DNA of 64,000 bases. It comes from DATASD01 sp035276765. Lineage in GTDB: Bacteria > Patescibacteriota > Saccharimonadia > Saccharimonadales > UBA4665. Location of the stretch: contig DATELH010000002.1 of the NCBI GenBank assembly GCA_035276765.1, forward strand, positions 682,001 to 746,000, in the 5' to 3' direction. Made by a program: the position numbers and the translations under genes. Numbering within the stretch: the first letter of the stretch is position 1; each line of letters begins with the position of its first letter. This document shows, piece after piece, positions 32,001-41,783 of this stretch. Below the pieces are notes generated by a model. It was not told the DNA's origin and made no database searches. It saw only the letters and a list, made by a program, of their open reading frames with translations.

Positions 32001-32876
32001 CTAAACCTTCAGCTTTTGGCAATGTGGACAGAGGTGCGTGCCACGGCCAGCGGCGCGGATTTTGATGATAGCCGTGCCGCAACGCGGGCACGGCTTGCCT
32101 TCGCGCCGGAACACGTTGGCAAAACTGAGGTAGCTGCCGCGTTTGCCCTCGGCGTTTACATAGTTGCGATCGGTGCTGCCGCCGCGCTCGATAGACAATT
32201 TTAGCACCGCCAGCAGTGCCGTATACAATTTTTTGAGCTTGGCGTCAGATAGCTCGCCCACAATTGTGTTCGGGTGAATTTTGGCGCCCCACAAACTTTC
32301 GTCGGCATAAATATTGCCGATGCCTGCCACCACTGTTTGGTCGAGAAGCACCGCTTTGATCTTACTTTTGTTTCGCCGGCGCAAGCGCTCAACAAATTTT
32401 GGTGCGGTAAAATCGGCGGCTAACGGCTCCGGCCCCACTTTTTGGAAAAAGTCGAGGTGCGGGACTTCGGCCGTTGGCATGAGGCGCATCCAGCCAAACT
32501 TACGCTGATCGTTAAAAAATAATTTGCTGCCATCGGTGAATTCCAAAATGACGTGCGTGGTTTTGTCGGGCAACTCGCCCACGAGCGAATCGTTTGGATG
32601 GCCCGCACCAAAACGTTCGTGCTCGCCGCGATATACCAGTTGGCCCGTCATTTTAAGGTGGATTACCAATGAATATTTGCTGCTCAGCTCAATAATGAGC
32701 ACTTTGGCGCGGCGCATGACCGCCACAATTTTGGCGCCATGCAAAAACACCCGCACGTCGCTGGGGGAGTTGGGAAAGCTCTTGGGTGCATCGCTCCACG
32801 AGCGCGCTACCGTTTTGCCTGGCAAAAAGGCGCTCAAGCCAATTCTTACAGTCTCGACCTCTGGTAACTCGGGCAT
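32001..32876 (-). CDS. mutM: formamidopyrimidine-DNA glycosylase
   Basis: 291 aa. Catalytic N-terminus PELPEVETVR (Pro2, Glu3 after Met removal), LVIHLKMTGQL with the conserved Lys, H2TH domain (VVAGIGNIYADESLWGAKIHP) and C-terminal zinc finger CPRC...CPHC. Excises oxidised purines such as 8-oxoG. TATACT ends 7 nt before ATG: leaderless. Confidence 0.97.
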   Translation of the reverse strand: MPELPEVETVRIGLSAFLPGKTVARSWSDAPKSFPNSPSDVRVFLHGAKIVAVMRRAKVLIIELSSKYSLVIHLKMTGQLVYRGEHERFGAGHPNDSLVGELPDKTTHVILEFTDGSKLFFNDQRKFGWMRLMPTAEVPHLDFFQKVGPEPLAADFTAPKFVERLRRRNKSKIKAVLLDQTVVAGIGNIYADESLWGAKIHPNTIVGELSDAKLKKLYTALLAVLKLSIERGGSTDRNYVNAEGKRGSYLSFANVFRREGKPCPRCGTAIIKIRAAGRGTHLCPHCQKLKV

Positions 32877-32909
32877 AATAACTAGTATAGCCGGAAAATA
32901 TCCGAACGA

Positions 32910-33617
32910 CTACGAGTTCAGGAGATTAAAATGTAATGTGCGATCGCCACGGCGTTCTGTCTGTTCAATATCTAACAAGGCGCACTCAGACTCAATCCGA
33001 TCAGCAAGTTCAAGCCGGCCATCCAACACGACGCTGCACAAACCTTCTTTTACGATCTCTATTTCTTCAGCCGTACATAGTATTAACTTTGAAGCTCGCT
33101 GTCCTTCGCGGTGCAAGCGGCGAGAAAACTCTTCGGCAGTCTCTGGCTCGCTGGGGGGTGTTTCTTCCTCTAGCTCATCTTCATCTCCAGCGCTTTCAGC
33201 CGTCTTCTTCACTTCTTTGTCCTGCTTCAAACCGTAGTCACGGTAGATAAGTCCTCCGGTTTTTATCTCACCGCGTTCGTCGTATTCAAGAGGAGGTTCG
33301 ATTTGGGCGATTGGTTCTTCGGCAAAATCCGGATCATCGATAATCATCTGGTCGACCTCTTGAGCTATTGCAACCTTGGAGGCATTAAACGAAGCTTCGC
33401 GAAAACTGTCTATATGTGCCTTTGCTCCGCGAATCTGCTCTTCGGAAAATTGCTCGGTTTGCGCGACTCGTTTAACAGCGCGCGCCATCACTATTGCTCC
33501 TTGTGGCGCCCCTTGAACTGTAGGGTCCAGCCATAGGGCACATTGCGGTTCGGCCGCTTCCATTTGCGTGGCTTCGGGTTGTGGGGTAGGCGCGAGCCTT
33601 TCGTCGAGGATTGTCAT
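32910..33617 (-). CDS. hypothetical charged protein
   Basis: 235 aa. Begins MTILDERLAPTPQPEATQME. Pro/Glu-rich head, helical middle (EEQIRGAKAHIDSFREASFNA), an acidic disordered stretch (GDEDELEEETPPSEPETAEE), then a small alpha/beta C-terminal part. No family recognised. An upstream TTGACA/TTAAAT promoter lies at about 33650-33680 on this strand, with AAGG before ATG. Confidence 0.65.
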   Translation of the reverse strand: MTILDERLAPTPQPEATQMEAAEPQCALWLDPTVQGAPQGAIVMARAVKRVAQTEQFSEEQIRGAKAHIDSFREASFNASKVAIAQEVDQMIIDDPDFAEEPIAQIEPPLEYDERGEIKTGGLIYRDYGLKQDKEVKKTAESAGDEDELEEETPPSEPETAEEFSRRLHREGQRASKLILCTAEEIEIVKEGLCSVVLDGRLELADRIESECALLDIEQTERRGDRTLHFNLLNS

Positions 33618-33824
33618 CGGGTACCTTAGTTGCTATATAATTTCTTTTAATATTTAAACCCTGGTGATATGCATTTGTCAAGAGCTTATGCTTAGCCATT
33701 ACCTTTGTCTCCTGACGCACACTAGGTCTGGCATAGCAACCCGCGGTGTCTTGGCATACGGAAGACGTGTGGCCAAACGCAGCCACGTTGTAAAGCTGGG
33801 GCACTTTGCGTTATAGTGCGGCCC

Positions 33825-34061
33825 ATGGAAAGCCTCCAGGAAATCCTCGCGCACTACGGCCCGCCAGAAGATCCCGAAATGCTGGCGCTCAAGCGCTACG
33901 TTGACGAACACTTTCATACGCCCATCAGCGTTGCTTTGCATGGCAGTGTTTTGGTTGCCACAGTTCCGAGTGCTGCGCTTGCGAACACTTTACGCCTACA
34001 GGCTACCAAAATTCAAGCCGTTTGCCAACTCCAAAAAAAGTTAATTTTTCGGATCGGCTAA
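33825..34061 (+). CDS. short DUF721/DciA-like protein
   Basis: 78 aa from ATG 33825. TATAGT (33812-33817) ends 7 nt before; the GTG at 33816 would overlap the -10 box. HFHTPISVALHGSVLVATVPSAALANTLRLQATKIQAVCQLQKKLIFRIG follows the pattern of the DUF721 domain (basic strand, leucine helix, final R-x-G). DciA proteins load the replicative helicase in many bacteria. Much shorter than typical. Convergent 21-bp overlap with the HAD gene. Confidence 0.6.
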   Translation: MESLQEILAHYGPPEDPEMLALKRYVDEHFHTPISVALHGSVLVATVPSAALANTLRLQATKIQAVCQLQKKLIFRIG

Positions 34062-34619
34062 AAGCGTGTCTAGCTCAGCCTTTGCTTGTGTAAAATCTTG
34101 GTAACAAACTACCCGCATCCCCTGTTCGCGTGCAGCCATGCAAAAGTACTCACTGTCATCAACAAAAACACAGTCTTTTGGTTCGACGCCAAGTTTGTCG
34201 GTAATTGCAAGATAGGCCTGTGGGTCTGGTTTTGCGGTCTGAATGTGGTACGACAATATCGTGGCGTCAAATAACTGGCGCTGCTCCGGTGTAAACAGCC
34301 GCTCCATCACATCGGTTGCGGCATTTGAGAGCACGCCAATTTTATAGCCTGGCTTCAGTGTGGTGCGGATATATTCAAGGAGCGGCTCGTTCGGAATGTT
34401 GCCTTGGAGCGAGTCGCGCACCATTTTTCGAGGTACGTCAGCCATCTCAGCAATTTTTTGCTCAAATTCGGAATAGGCCAGTACGCCGCGGTCGGCGGCC
34501 CGGCGTAGGTCGGTGGCTTGCTGCCGCGGCGCACCCTCGGCAAAGTGGCGGTCGCGAAAAGTAATCCACCCTTCGGTCACCAGCACCCCAAAACAGTCAA
34601 AAATGATCGCCTTAATCAC
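34041..34619 (-). CDS. HAD-superfamily hydrolase
   Basis: 192 aa with a GTG start (TACAAT ends 6 nt upstream; the AGGAGG directly before the GTG is too close to act as an SD). Motif I IIFDCFGVL, motif II VLSNAA, motif III Lys in QTAKPDPQAYLAI, motif IV VFVDDSEYFCMAAREQG. Resembles the YihX/epoxide-hydrolase-like branch (FDxxGVL, SN). Phosphatase with unknown substrate. Confidence 0.9.
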   Translation of the reverse strand: MIKAIIFDCFGVLVTEGWITFRDRHFAEGAPRQQATDLRRAADRGVLAYSEFEQKIAEMADVPRKMVRDSLQGNIPNEPLLEYIRTTLKPGYKIGVLSNAATDVMERLFTPEQRQLFDATILSYHIQTAKPDPQAYLAITDKLGVEPKDCVFVDDSEYFCMAAREQGMRVVCYQDFTQAKAELDTLLADPKN

Positions 34620-34631
34620 CCTCCTATTGTA

Positions 34632-35192
34632 CTAGATGGCGAGCTTGCTGGTAATGTTGTAGTAATCAGGAATTTGTTTGATGAATAGGCTGCGGATTTG
34701 CGCCGGCGTACCGCCGAAGTTACCCTGCCCGCCGCACGATGTCGACCACCAGCGCTGGATGTTCGTGTTGCTGTCGCTTAAGATTTCGTAAACATAACGA
34801 TCGCCGCCCGGACAGTAGCCGCGCTCGTCGGCTTTATTGGGGTCTTTGTTACCCTTTGTAAAGCCGTAAATTTGCAGCGCATGCAGAAAACTGTCGTACG
34901 CCGACTGGTTGTTGGGGTAGGTTTTGGTTTGCAAGATGGTGTTCTGGTAACCCTGGTAGGTTTGGATGGTGTTCTGCGTTTGGCCGATGTTGATGCGCAC
35001 GCCCTGGTGTTTTTCGTCGGCAGTCAGCGGACCATCGATGGTCAGCTGCATGGTGGTGCTGGTGCTGGCGTAATCACTCAGGGTAATTTGCTGTGTCTTT
35101 GGCGTTGATGAGTGGTGAAAACCCTTCAGTATCATAATAAACACGAGCACGAGCAGGCCAATGGCGATCAAAAATCCAGCAAAATACTTCAT
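34632..35192 (-). CDS. single-pass membrane-anchored hypothetical protein
   Basis: 186 aa. Residues 4-23 (FAGFLIAIGLLVLVFIMILK) anchor an exported domain with two Cys (GYCPGG, TSCGG) that may form a disulphide. The domain contains ITLSDYASTSTTMQLTIDG and YDSFLHALQIYGFTKGN. Family not recognised; a typical CPR exported protein. Confidence 0.7.
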   Translation of the reverse strand: MKYFAGFLIAIGLLVLVFIMILKGFHHSSTPKTQQITLSDYASTSTTMQLTIDGPLTADEKHQGVRINIGQTQNTIQTYQGYQNTILQTKTYPNNQSAYDSFLHALQIYGFTKGNKDPNKADERGYCPGGDRYVYEILSDSNTNIQRWWSTSCGGQGNFGGTPAQIRSLFIKQIPDYYNITSKLAI

Positions 35193-35342
35193 ACGTTTAG
35201 CTTACCACTTTTCTTGTACTTTTCGATCAATACAATAGCATCTTTTGATGGTTTTAGCAATTTAGGCGCACACGGCACGTGAGAAATATCACAATAACAA
35301 ATCCTTGCCTAAGCTTCAAAAAAATTATATTGTTTGTCCAAT

Positions 35343-35816
35343 ATGGAGCAGTGCCCGTTGCCAGAACTGCCCTTCGAGGGAATCGAACTCGTTACCGATA
35401 TGAGTCAGCACTGGCGGTTGCTGGAAATCCAGCAGGCACATTCTGAGATACTCCACAAAGAAGGCATGCTAGTGCGTGCCCTGATACAAGCGCAATATAT
35501 GGGAAACGACATCCCCGAAGATGCAGCGTATCGGACGTGTGTAGCGCGGCGGTTTGATGCCACAACCGGCGTGGTGGTTGGCGGCGCCATCCGTTTTATT
35601 GGCGAGGGCACGTACTTGGGGAAATTCCGACCATTCACCGTTGACGTACCAGTATTTGCAACATTAGTGGATGCAGACCTCGAAGCACGGCCGTTTGTCG
35701 CCCACGAAGCCGCGCTGGTACATGAAATGCTCGACGCGCTCGCTTTCGAACGCGAGTTCGGCGAGTTGCCGGCGCTCGGCGACGACCTGGCTACGCTCCC
35801 ATTCTTCCCTATTTGA
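35343..35816 (+). CDS. hypothetical protein
   Basis: 157 aa from ATG 35343. TATTGT (35328-35333) ends 9 nt upstream: leaderless. Begins MEQCPLPELPFEGIELVTDM; helical and beta segments (GVVVGGAIRFIGEGTYLGKF, ALVHEMLDALAFEREFGELP). No family recognised. Convergent with polA, overlapping by 8 nt. Confidence 0.65.
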   Translation: MEQCPLPELPFEGIELVTDMSQHWRLLEIQQAHSEILHKEGMLVRALIQAQYMGNDIPEDAAYRTCVARRFDATTGVVVGGAIRFIGEGTYLGKFRPFTVDVPVFATLVDADLEARPFVAHEAALVHEMLDALAFEREFGELPALGDDLATLPFFPI

Positions 35817-38400
35817 GCGGTTCGAGCTCACCCCAAGACTTACCGCTACTAACGTCGACCTTGAGCTTGATATGCAGCGAGGGCGCAACGTGCTCCATGG
35901 TGTGTTTGAGGATACCGGCAACCTCTTCCACTTGTTCGACCGGACATTCCACCAAAATACTGTCATGCACTTGTAAGAGCTGGCGGGCCTTGCCATCGAG
36001 GTTTTTCTCTACCTCAAGCATGGCGATTTTCATGAGGTCGGCCTCGGTGCCCTGGATGGGCATGTTGGCCGCCACGCGTTTGGCGGCTTCGCGCACCATA
36101 AAGTGGCTCGACTTGAGGTCGGGTGTAGGGCGGCGACGACCAAAGTACGTCTCGACATAGCCATCTTTGAGCGCATTTGCCAGCGTTTGGTCAATGTAGG
36201 TACGGATGGGCGCCCGCAGCTCAAAATATTTTTGAATAAAATTTTTGGCCTCGAACAGCGACATACCCGTAGCCACACTCAATCCGTGCGGGCTCATGCC
36301 ATACAAAATGCCGAAGTTAACCACTTTGGCGTGGCGGCGCATGGCTTTGGTAACTTCGCTGAGCGGCACGTCGTATACTTGCGCAGCCGTAGCGGTATGC
36401 ACGTCGATATCTTCGTTAAATTCCTCCACTAATTGCTGGTCGCCGGCCATGACAGCCGCCAACCGTAGCTCAAACTGCGAGTAATCAGCACTCACAAAAA
36501 CATTTCCACGGTCGGGAATAAACGCTTTGCGGATGGCATTCCCCAGCTCCGTGCGGATGGGGATGTTTTGCAAGTTAGGGTCGTGCGAACTCAGCCGTCC
36601 GGTTGCGGCGACGTCAAGTGCGTAGGTGGTGTGCAGCCTGCCTTGTTCGTCAACCAACGCCGGTAGCGCGTCAATGTAAGTGCTCTTGAGCTTTGCGTAC
36701 TCGCGGTACTGCGTAATCAAATCAATGATCGGGTGCAAATGGCGCAGCTTGTCGAGCTCGCTCATGTTGGTCGAGTAACCGGTTTTCCCTTTTTTGACGC
36801 CCTGGGTCGGCAGTTGCAATTCCTCAAACAAAATATTGCTCAACTGCATTGGACTACCGATGTTGAATTCCTTGCCTGCCGCTTTGTAAATTTGTTGCTC
36901 AATATCTTTAATGGTGGCTTCAAACTCGATGCCCATCTTTTTTAAGTATTCACTATCGAGCTGTACACCCCTGTTTTCGATGGTCGCAAGCAAGTAAATC
37001 GTGGGAAATTCAATATCGTGCGCCAACTTTTTCAGCTTGGGCAGTTCGTCGAGTTGCAGTTTTTGGTCTTGGTACGCCCGCCAAACCGCCGGTACAGTCT
37101 GGCTGGGATCGGTAACGTCTACCGGCTGCTCGAGTAGATCGCTGAGCTCACGTGAACGCGCCAGCGAATCGAGCAAAAACGCACCGATGCGCGTATCGTG
37201 CCCTACAATGCCTGGCCAGGTCAAGCCATTTTTGAGCAGCGCCCGAAACAGCGGATTGAGGTCGTGCCCCACCAGCGGACCGTTACTTAAAACGCGGATG
37301 ACGCCCTCGTCGAGCGTGCCAAAATGGATGGCCGAATAGCGCTCAGCATCAGCGCTCAGCCACAGCTCGCTGCCTTCGGGGTTGGTCGCCACCACGCGTG
37401 GCTCATCCGGCTTAAAGCTCTTGGCGTCAAATGGCACCTGTTTGGCCGCTACGAGCTTTTTGCCAGGTGGCACATTGGCCAATTCCGCCTCAAGCATCGC
37501 CTCCTGCGCGGCCCGTGCTTCTTTTTTGTTGAAGTTCGACTCTACCTGGCGCAGCAAATTTTTAAACTCAAGTTTGCGCAGTTCGGCCGCGAACTCGGGC
37601 GTAAAGCCATCGTGCAACTTGGCGTCTTCCAGGTTAATCTTCACAGGCGCGTCGACCATCAACGTCACTAGCTTTTTGCTCAGATAAGCCATGTCTTTGT
37701 CTTTTTCGAGCCTGGCTTTCAGCGCCGGTTTCAGTTCGTCCAAATGCTCGTACACACCATCGAGCGTCTCGTATTTTCGAATGAGTTCGAGCGCCGTCTT
37801 TTCGCCCACGCCCGCCACTCCCGGCACGTTGTCGGACGAGTCGCCCTTGAGTGCTTTCACATCGACCCACTGATGCGCGCCCACACCGTATTTTTCCTCG
37901 AAATGTTCGATGTTAAACAACTCGATGTTACTGAGGCCCTTTTTGAGCGTAAAAATGTGCGTGTGTTTGTTGACGAGCTGCAACACGTCGAGGTCGCTTG
38001 TGACCAAATAGCTCTCCACACCTTGCTCGCCCGCCTGCTTTGCGAAGGCGCCCATGAGGTCGTCGGCTTCGTAGTCGTCGGCTTCGTACAGGGGCCAGCC
38101 CAAGCTCTCAAGCAATTCGTGCAGAATAGGGATTTGCACATAAAAATCCGGCGGGGCGGCCTTACGGTTACCCTTGTAGTCGGGGTACAGTGCCAAGCGC
38201 GAACGGATATTGGTGCCGCGCTTATCCCAAGCCACGCACACGTAATCGGGTTTGAGTTTTTTGATAACCTCGAGTGCCATCAGCGCAAATCCGTACACGC
38301 CACCAGTGGGCGTGCCGTCTTTGGTCGATAAATTTGGCATGGCATAATAGCCGCGATAAAACACACTTTTGCCGTCAATGATTACAAGGCGTTCACTCAT
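35809..38400 (-). CDS. polA: DNA polymerase I
   Basis: 863 aa. 5'-3' exonuclease domain 1-290 (FYRGYYAM, YEADDLMGAFA, LVTSDLDVLQLV, GDSSDNVPGVAGVGEKTA). The 3'-5' exonuclease-like domain (about 320-460) lacks the DEDD residues, so no proofreading. Polymerase domain with motif A DYSQFELRLAAVMAGD, motif B RHAKVVNFGILYGMSPHGL and motif C QVHDSILVE. Fills gaps and removes RNA primers. TATACT ends 7 nt before ATG: leaderless. Confidence 0.97.
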   Translation of the reverse strand: MSERLVIIDGKSVFYRGYYAMPNLSTKDGTPTGGVYGFALMALEVIKKLKPDYVCVAWDKRGTNIRSRLALYPDYKGNRKAAPPDFYVQIPILHELLESLGWPLYEADDYEADDLMGAFAKQAGEQGVESYLVTSDLDVLQLVNKHTHIFTLKKGLSNIELFNIEHFEEKYGVGAHQWVDVKALKGDSSDNVPGVAGVGEKTALELIRKYETLDGVYEHLDELKPALKARLEKDKDMAYLSKKLVTLMVDAPVKINLEDAKLHDGFTPEFAAELRKLEFKNLLRQVESNFNKKEARAAQEAMLEAELANVPPGKKLVAAKQVPFDAKSFKPDEPRVVATNPEGSELWLSADAERYSAIHFGTLDEGVIRVLSNGPLVGHDLNPLFRALLKNGLTWPGIVGHDTRIGAFLLDSLARSRELSDLLEQPVDVTDPSQTVPAVWRAYQDQKLQLDELPKLKKLAHDIEFPTIYLLATIENRGVQLDSEYLKKMGIEFEATIKDIEQQIYKAAGKEFNIGSPMQLSNILFEELQLPTQGVKKGKTGYSTNMSELDKLRHLHPIIDLITQYREYAKLKSTYIDALPALVDEQGRLHTTYALDVAATGRLSSHDPNLQNIPIRTELGNAIRKAFIPDRGNVFVSADYSQFELRLAAVMAGDQQLVEEFNEDIDVHTATAAQVYDVPLSEVTKAMRRHAKVVNFGILYGMSPHGLSVATGMSLFEAKNFIQKYFELRAPIRTYIDQTLANALKDGYVETYFGRRRPTPDLKSSHFMVREAAKRVAANMPIQGTEADLMKIAMLEVEKNLDGKARQLLQVHDSILVECPVEQVEEVAGILKHTMEHVAPSLHIKLKVDVSSGKSWGELEPLK

Positions 38401-38405
38401 GCTAT

Positions 38406-38867
38406 TCAGTATAGCTGAGGAGGGCTGCCGGGGCTACTATGACCAGCGGCGGACTGGATTGCCGCGTAGCGGCGCAAGATGCTCTGCAAATTGCCGACCA
38501 CTACGTTTTGGCTCACCCCTTGTTTTTTGGCGACATAGTCCAACGCCAACTTGGGATTACCTTCGACAAGCAAGGCTTCGATGCGTTCAGCCAACCTTTC
38601 GCCGCGGACACTCACGTATTCAGGGGTTGAACCTGGAGCACGCCTCCCCTGTTTTTGCGCTAGTACTGCCGAAAGCGCCAGCTGGCCCTCCTCGGTCGCA
38701 AATAGCTCGCCAATGCCCGTCCGGCATGCCTCAAACATTTTGGCTGCTTGGTGTGGGTCCTGGGGAGGCTCGGTGGCCATTTGATTACAGTACGCCGCGA
38801 GAAACGACATATGCAGACTATGTTCGCCGTGAGGAATGGGTGGAAGGTCTGGTGTTGAAGATTCCAT
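38406..38867 (-). CDS. hypothetical helical protein upstream of polA
   Basis: 153 aa. Begins MESSTPDLPPIPHGEHSLHM; helical core (RLAERIEALLVEGNPKLALDYVAKKQGVSQNVVVGNLQSILRRY) that could form a small HTH-like bundle; Ser/Pro tail. TATAAT with a leader of about 20 nt and SD AAGGG. Ends 5 nt before polA, whose promoter lies inside its 3' end. No family recognised. Confidence 0.6.
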   Translation of the reverse strand: MESSTPDLPPIPHGEHSLHMSFLAAYCNQMATEPPQDPHQAAKMFEACRTGIGELFATEEGQLALSAVLAQKQGRRAPGSTPEYVSVRGERLAERIEALLVEGNPKLALDYVAKKQGVSQNVVVGNLQSILRRYAAIQSAAGHSSPGSPPQLY

Positions 38868-38948
38868 AACTATCCCTTGTGTAAGGATTTGCTAATTATA
38901 CCATAATATCTGCACCTTTTCAGAAGGACGAATACTCCGAAAGTCGCG

Positions 38949-38954
38949 TATACT
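38949..38954 (+). promoter_or_regulatory. -10 box TATACT of the P-type ATPase
   Basis: TATACT is followed by 9 nt and ATG 38964; no SD. Confidence 0.6.
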
Positions 38955-38963
38955 ATAAGCAGT

Positions 38964-41783
38964 ATGGCTGACCAAAAACTCCTCTTTTACCGGCTCGACC
39001 CGAGCGAGGTTTTTCGTTCGCTGGGCACAAAGGCCGAGGGCTTGAGCGCCAAAGAAGCGGGCGCGCGGCTTGCCCAACAGGGCTCAAACCAACTTGCGCG
39101 AGTTAAGCGCCAGCCGCCACTTTTTATTTTTGTGCGCCAATTCCGCAATCTGCTCGTGGTCATTTTGCTCACCAGCGCGGCGTTTTCCACTTATTTACAC
39201 GACCTTAAAACAGCGATTATTTTGCTGTTTATCGCCATGATTAACGCCATGGTCGGTTTCGTACAAGAGTATAAGGCCGAAAGTTTGATGGCTAGCCTTG
39301 AGCGCTTGGTTGTGCCGAAAGCCAAAGTGCTGCGCGACGGCAAGCTCGAAGAGGTCAACTCCACTAATGTCGTGCGTGGCGACGTGGTATATGTTGAAGA
39401 AGGCGATTCAGTGCCAGCCGATTTGCGTATTTTTCAAGAAGAAGAGCTAGCCACGAACGACTTTGCACTGACTGGCGAAAGCAACCCGACACGTAAATTT
39501 GTGCATGCCATTTCTGGCGATGTGGCGCTCGGCAACCGGCACAACTTAATATTTATGGGCACCACCGTGGCGCTCGGGCATGGCTATGGCGTAGTCGTGG
39601 GCACCGGCATGGACAGCGAGCTCGGCCGCATTGCCAACCTCAGCCAAAGCACCAAAACCGATACCTCGCCGCTGCAGCGCGAAATGAACAACTTGGCGAC
39701 GCGTTTGGCGCAAGGGACGCTTATTTTGGCGGCGGTTTTGCTGCTTATCGCGCTCAAGTCGCACTTTGGCTTTAAAGAAGCGCTGCTGTTCGCCATTGGC
39801 ATTAGCGCGGCCATGATTCCGAACGGACTTATCGCCGAGGTAAACATTACCCTGGCGCAAACGGCCAGCAAAATGGCGCGCGCCAAAGCGCTCATTAAAA
39901 AGCTGTCGGCCGTAGAAACGCTGGGCGCCACCAACTTTATTTGTACCGACAAAACCGGCACGCTCACCAAAAACGAAATGACGGTCGAGCGGATGCTGAT
40001 TGGCAAGACACATTACCAAGTGTCGGGTACGGGGTACGAAACCAACGGCAGAATTCAGGACAAAGACGGCAAAAACTTGGGCGGCAAGCAGCTCGCCACT
40101 CTGGATTTATTTTTTGCGACAGGCGCCATGGCCAGTAACGCCCACGTCAACCCGCCCGACAAAGAGCACGCCACGTGGTACTGCGTGGGCGATCCCACCG
40201 AAGGCGCGCTCATCACTTTGGCGCGCAAGGCCACCATCGACCCGGCGGCGCTCGACAAAAAATATCCCGAAATTAAAGAGTTCCAGTTCGACTCCGCCCG
40301 CAAACGCATGAGCTCGGTTCGCAAAAAAGACGGCGAAGTATGGGTGTTCATGAAAGGCGCACCCGAAAGCGTACTGGAGCGCAGCACCACAATTTGGGAT
40401 CACGGGCGTACACGCAAACTCACTACCAAAGACCGCCACGCTCTCCTCAAATACAACGAAGAACGCGCCGGCGAAGCCATGCGCAACCTGGCTTTTGCCT
40501 ACAGCATTTTGCCAAAAGGCAGCAAGCCTAAAAAAATGAAGTTCGACGAGGTTGAAAAAAACATGGCATTTATGGGCATTGTCTCGATGGTCGACCCGAT
40601 TCGCGAACAAGTGCCCGCCGCCATGCAAGCCGCCCAAGACGCGCACATTAAGGTGTCGATTATCACCGGCGACTATCCGACCACAGCCGAAGCAATCGCC
40701 CAAAAAGCCGGCTTGCGCAGCGACAGCGGTACAATCAACATTGTGCTGGGCAGCGATTTGGGCCGTCTTTCCGATGCCAAAATTTTACAGTTCGTAAAGC
40801 AAGGCGGCACTGTGTTTTCGCGCGTCGCGCCCGAAGACAAATTGCGCATTGTGGAGCTCATTAAAAAGCATGGCAAGGTAGTGGCCGTAACTGGTGATGG
40901 CATCAACGACGCGCCAGCCCTCAAACGCGCCGACATTGGTGTGGCCATGGGCAAGACCGGCACCGACGTCGCCAAGCAGGCTTCGGATATTATTTTGTTA
41001 GATGACAGTTTCGGCACGCTGGTTGGCGCCATCGAGCAGGGTCGCCTCACCTTCCGCAATATCCGCAAGGCGGCGCGCTGCGCCCTCACCGACAACGCCG
41101 GCGAGCTCATTACCGTGCTGGCCGGCTTGGCGGCGCAAACGCTGTTTCATGTGCCGATCGCTATTACCGCCATCCAGATTTTGGCGATTGACGTTATCGC
41201 CCAGGTATTTCCGATCACTGCCCTTGGGTGGGACCCGGCGCAGGGCGAGCTCATGAAAGACCGGCCGCGCAATCTGCGCGACCACATCATCAACCTTGCG
41301 GCTGTACGCGAATTTATCGGCTACGGATTTTTGGCCGCCGGCCTAGCCTACTGCAACTTTTTGTTCTTTTTCGCGCGGCACAACCTCAGCCCCATGTACT
41401 TTAGCACCACCAACGAGTTGTACGGCCACGCCACCATCCTCACCTACCTTACCATTGTGCTCTGTCAATTTATGAACTTGCTTTTGGTGCGCACCGACCA
41501 CCGTGAGCCGTTTTTCAGCAGCTATTTGTGGAGCAACAAAAAACTGCTGGTGGCTTTTGGCTTCTCGTTCTTTTGTATCTTCAACATTATTTACAATCCG
41601 CTGGTGCAGCCATATTTTGCCGCCGGCCCACTCGACCTTGCTGACTGGCTGCTGGCGCTTGCCGCCGCGCTGCTGTACTTAACCATCCGGCTCGTTTTGC
41701 GCAGCGGCCGCAAGCACAGCCGAGCCGCCGTGGTCGAGTTGCACCGTCAAGTACACGGCCCGCATGCGCGGCCACAGTTTTAA
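38964..41783 (+). CDS. P-type (P2-like) cation-transporting ATPase
   Basis: 939 aa. N-terminal cation-ATPase domain, actuator loop with TGES, phosphorylation Asp in CTDKTGTLTKNEM (about 329), nucleotide-binding KGAPESVLE, hinge VTGDGINDAPALKRADIGVAMG, then six C-terminal membrane helices. The overall order is that of SERCA/PMR1/Na-K pumps. The M4 motif PEGL is PNGL (about 284-287), and the M6 TDGxPA region reads IAQVFPITALGW, so two classic cation ligands are replaced. Ion specificity uncertain. Confidence 0.92.
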   Translation: MADQKLLFYRLDPSEVFRSLGTKAEGLSAKEAGARLAQQGSNQLARVKRQPPLFIFVRQFRNLLVVILLTSAAFSTYLHDLKTAIILLFIAMINAMVGFVQEYKAESLMASLERLVVPKAKVLRDGKLEEVNSTNVVRGDVVYVEEGDSVPADLRIFQEEELATNDFALTGESNPTRKFVHAISGDVALGNRHNLIFMGTTVALGHGYGVVVGTGMDSELGRIANLSQSTKTDTSPLQREMNNLATRLAQGTLILAAVLLLIALKSHFGFKEALLFAIGISAAMIPNGLIAEVNITLAQTASKMARAKALIKKLSAVETLGATNFICTDKTGTLTKNEMTVERMLIGKTHYQVSGTGYETNGRIQDKDGKNLGGKQLATLDLFFATGAMASNAHVNPPDKEHATWYCVGDPTEGALITLARKATIDPAALDKKYPEIKEFQFDSARKRMSSVRKKDGEVWVFMKGAPESVLERSTTIWDHGRTRKLTTKDRHALLKYNEERAGEAMRNLAFAYSILPKGSKPKKMKFDEVEKNMAFMGIVSMVDPIREQVPAAMQAAQDAHIKVSIITGDYPTTAEAIAQKAGLRSDSGTINIVLGSDLGRLSDAKILQFVKQGGTVFSRVAPEDKLRIVELIKKHGKVVAVTGDGINDAPALKRADIGVAMGKTGTDVAKQASDIILLDDSFGTLVGAIEQGRLTFRNIRKAARCALTDNAGELITVLAGLAAQTLFHVPIAITAIQILAIDVIAQVFPITALGWDPAQGELMKDRPRNLRDHIINLAAVREFIGYGFLAAGLAYCNFLFFFARHNLSPMYFSTTNELYGHATILTYLTIVLCQFMNLLLVRTDHREPFFSSYLWSNKKLLVAFGFSFFCIFNIIYNPLVQPYFAAGPLDLADWLLALAAALLYLTIRLVLRSGRKHSRAAVVELHRQVHGPHARPQF

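Noticed and set aside
32201..33250. Plus-strand frames opposite mutM and the 32910 gene
   Set aside because: Antisense shadows without initiation signals.
33472..33804. Minus-strand frame with a good SD and ATG (MAKHKLLTNAY...)
   Set aside because: It runs through the promoter of the 32910 gene and then overlaps its start in another frame; the second half is a shadow. A short leader peptide is not excluded but is unsupported.
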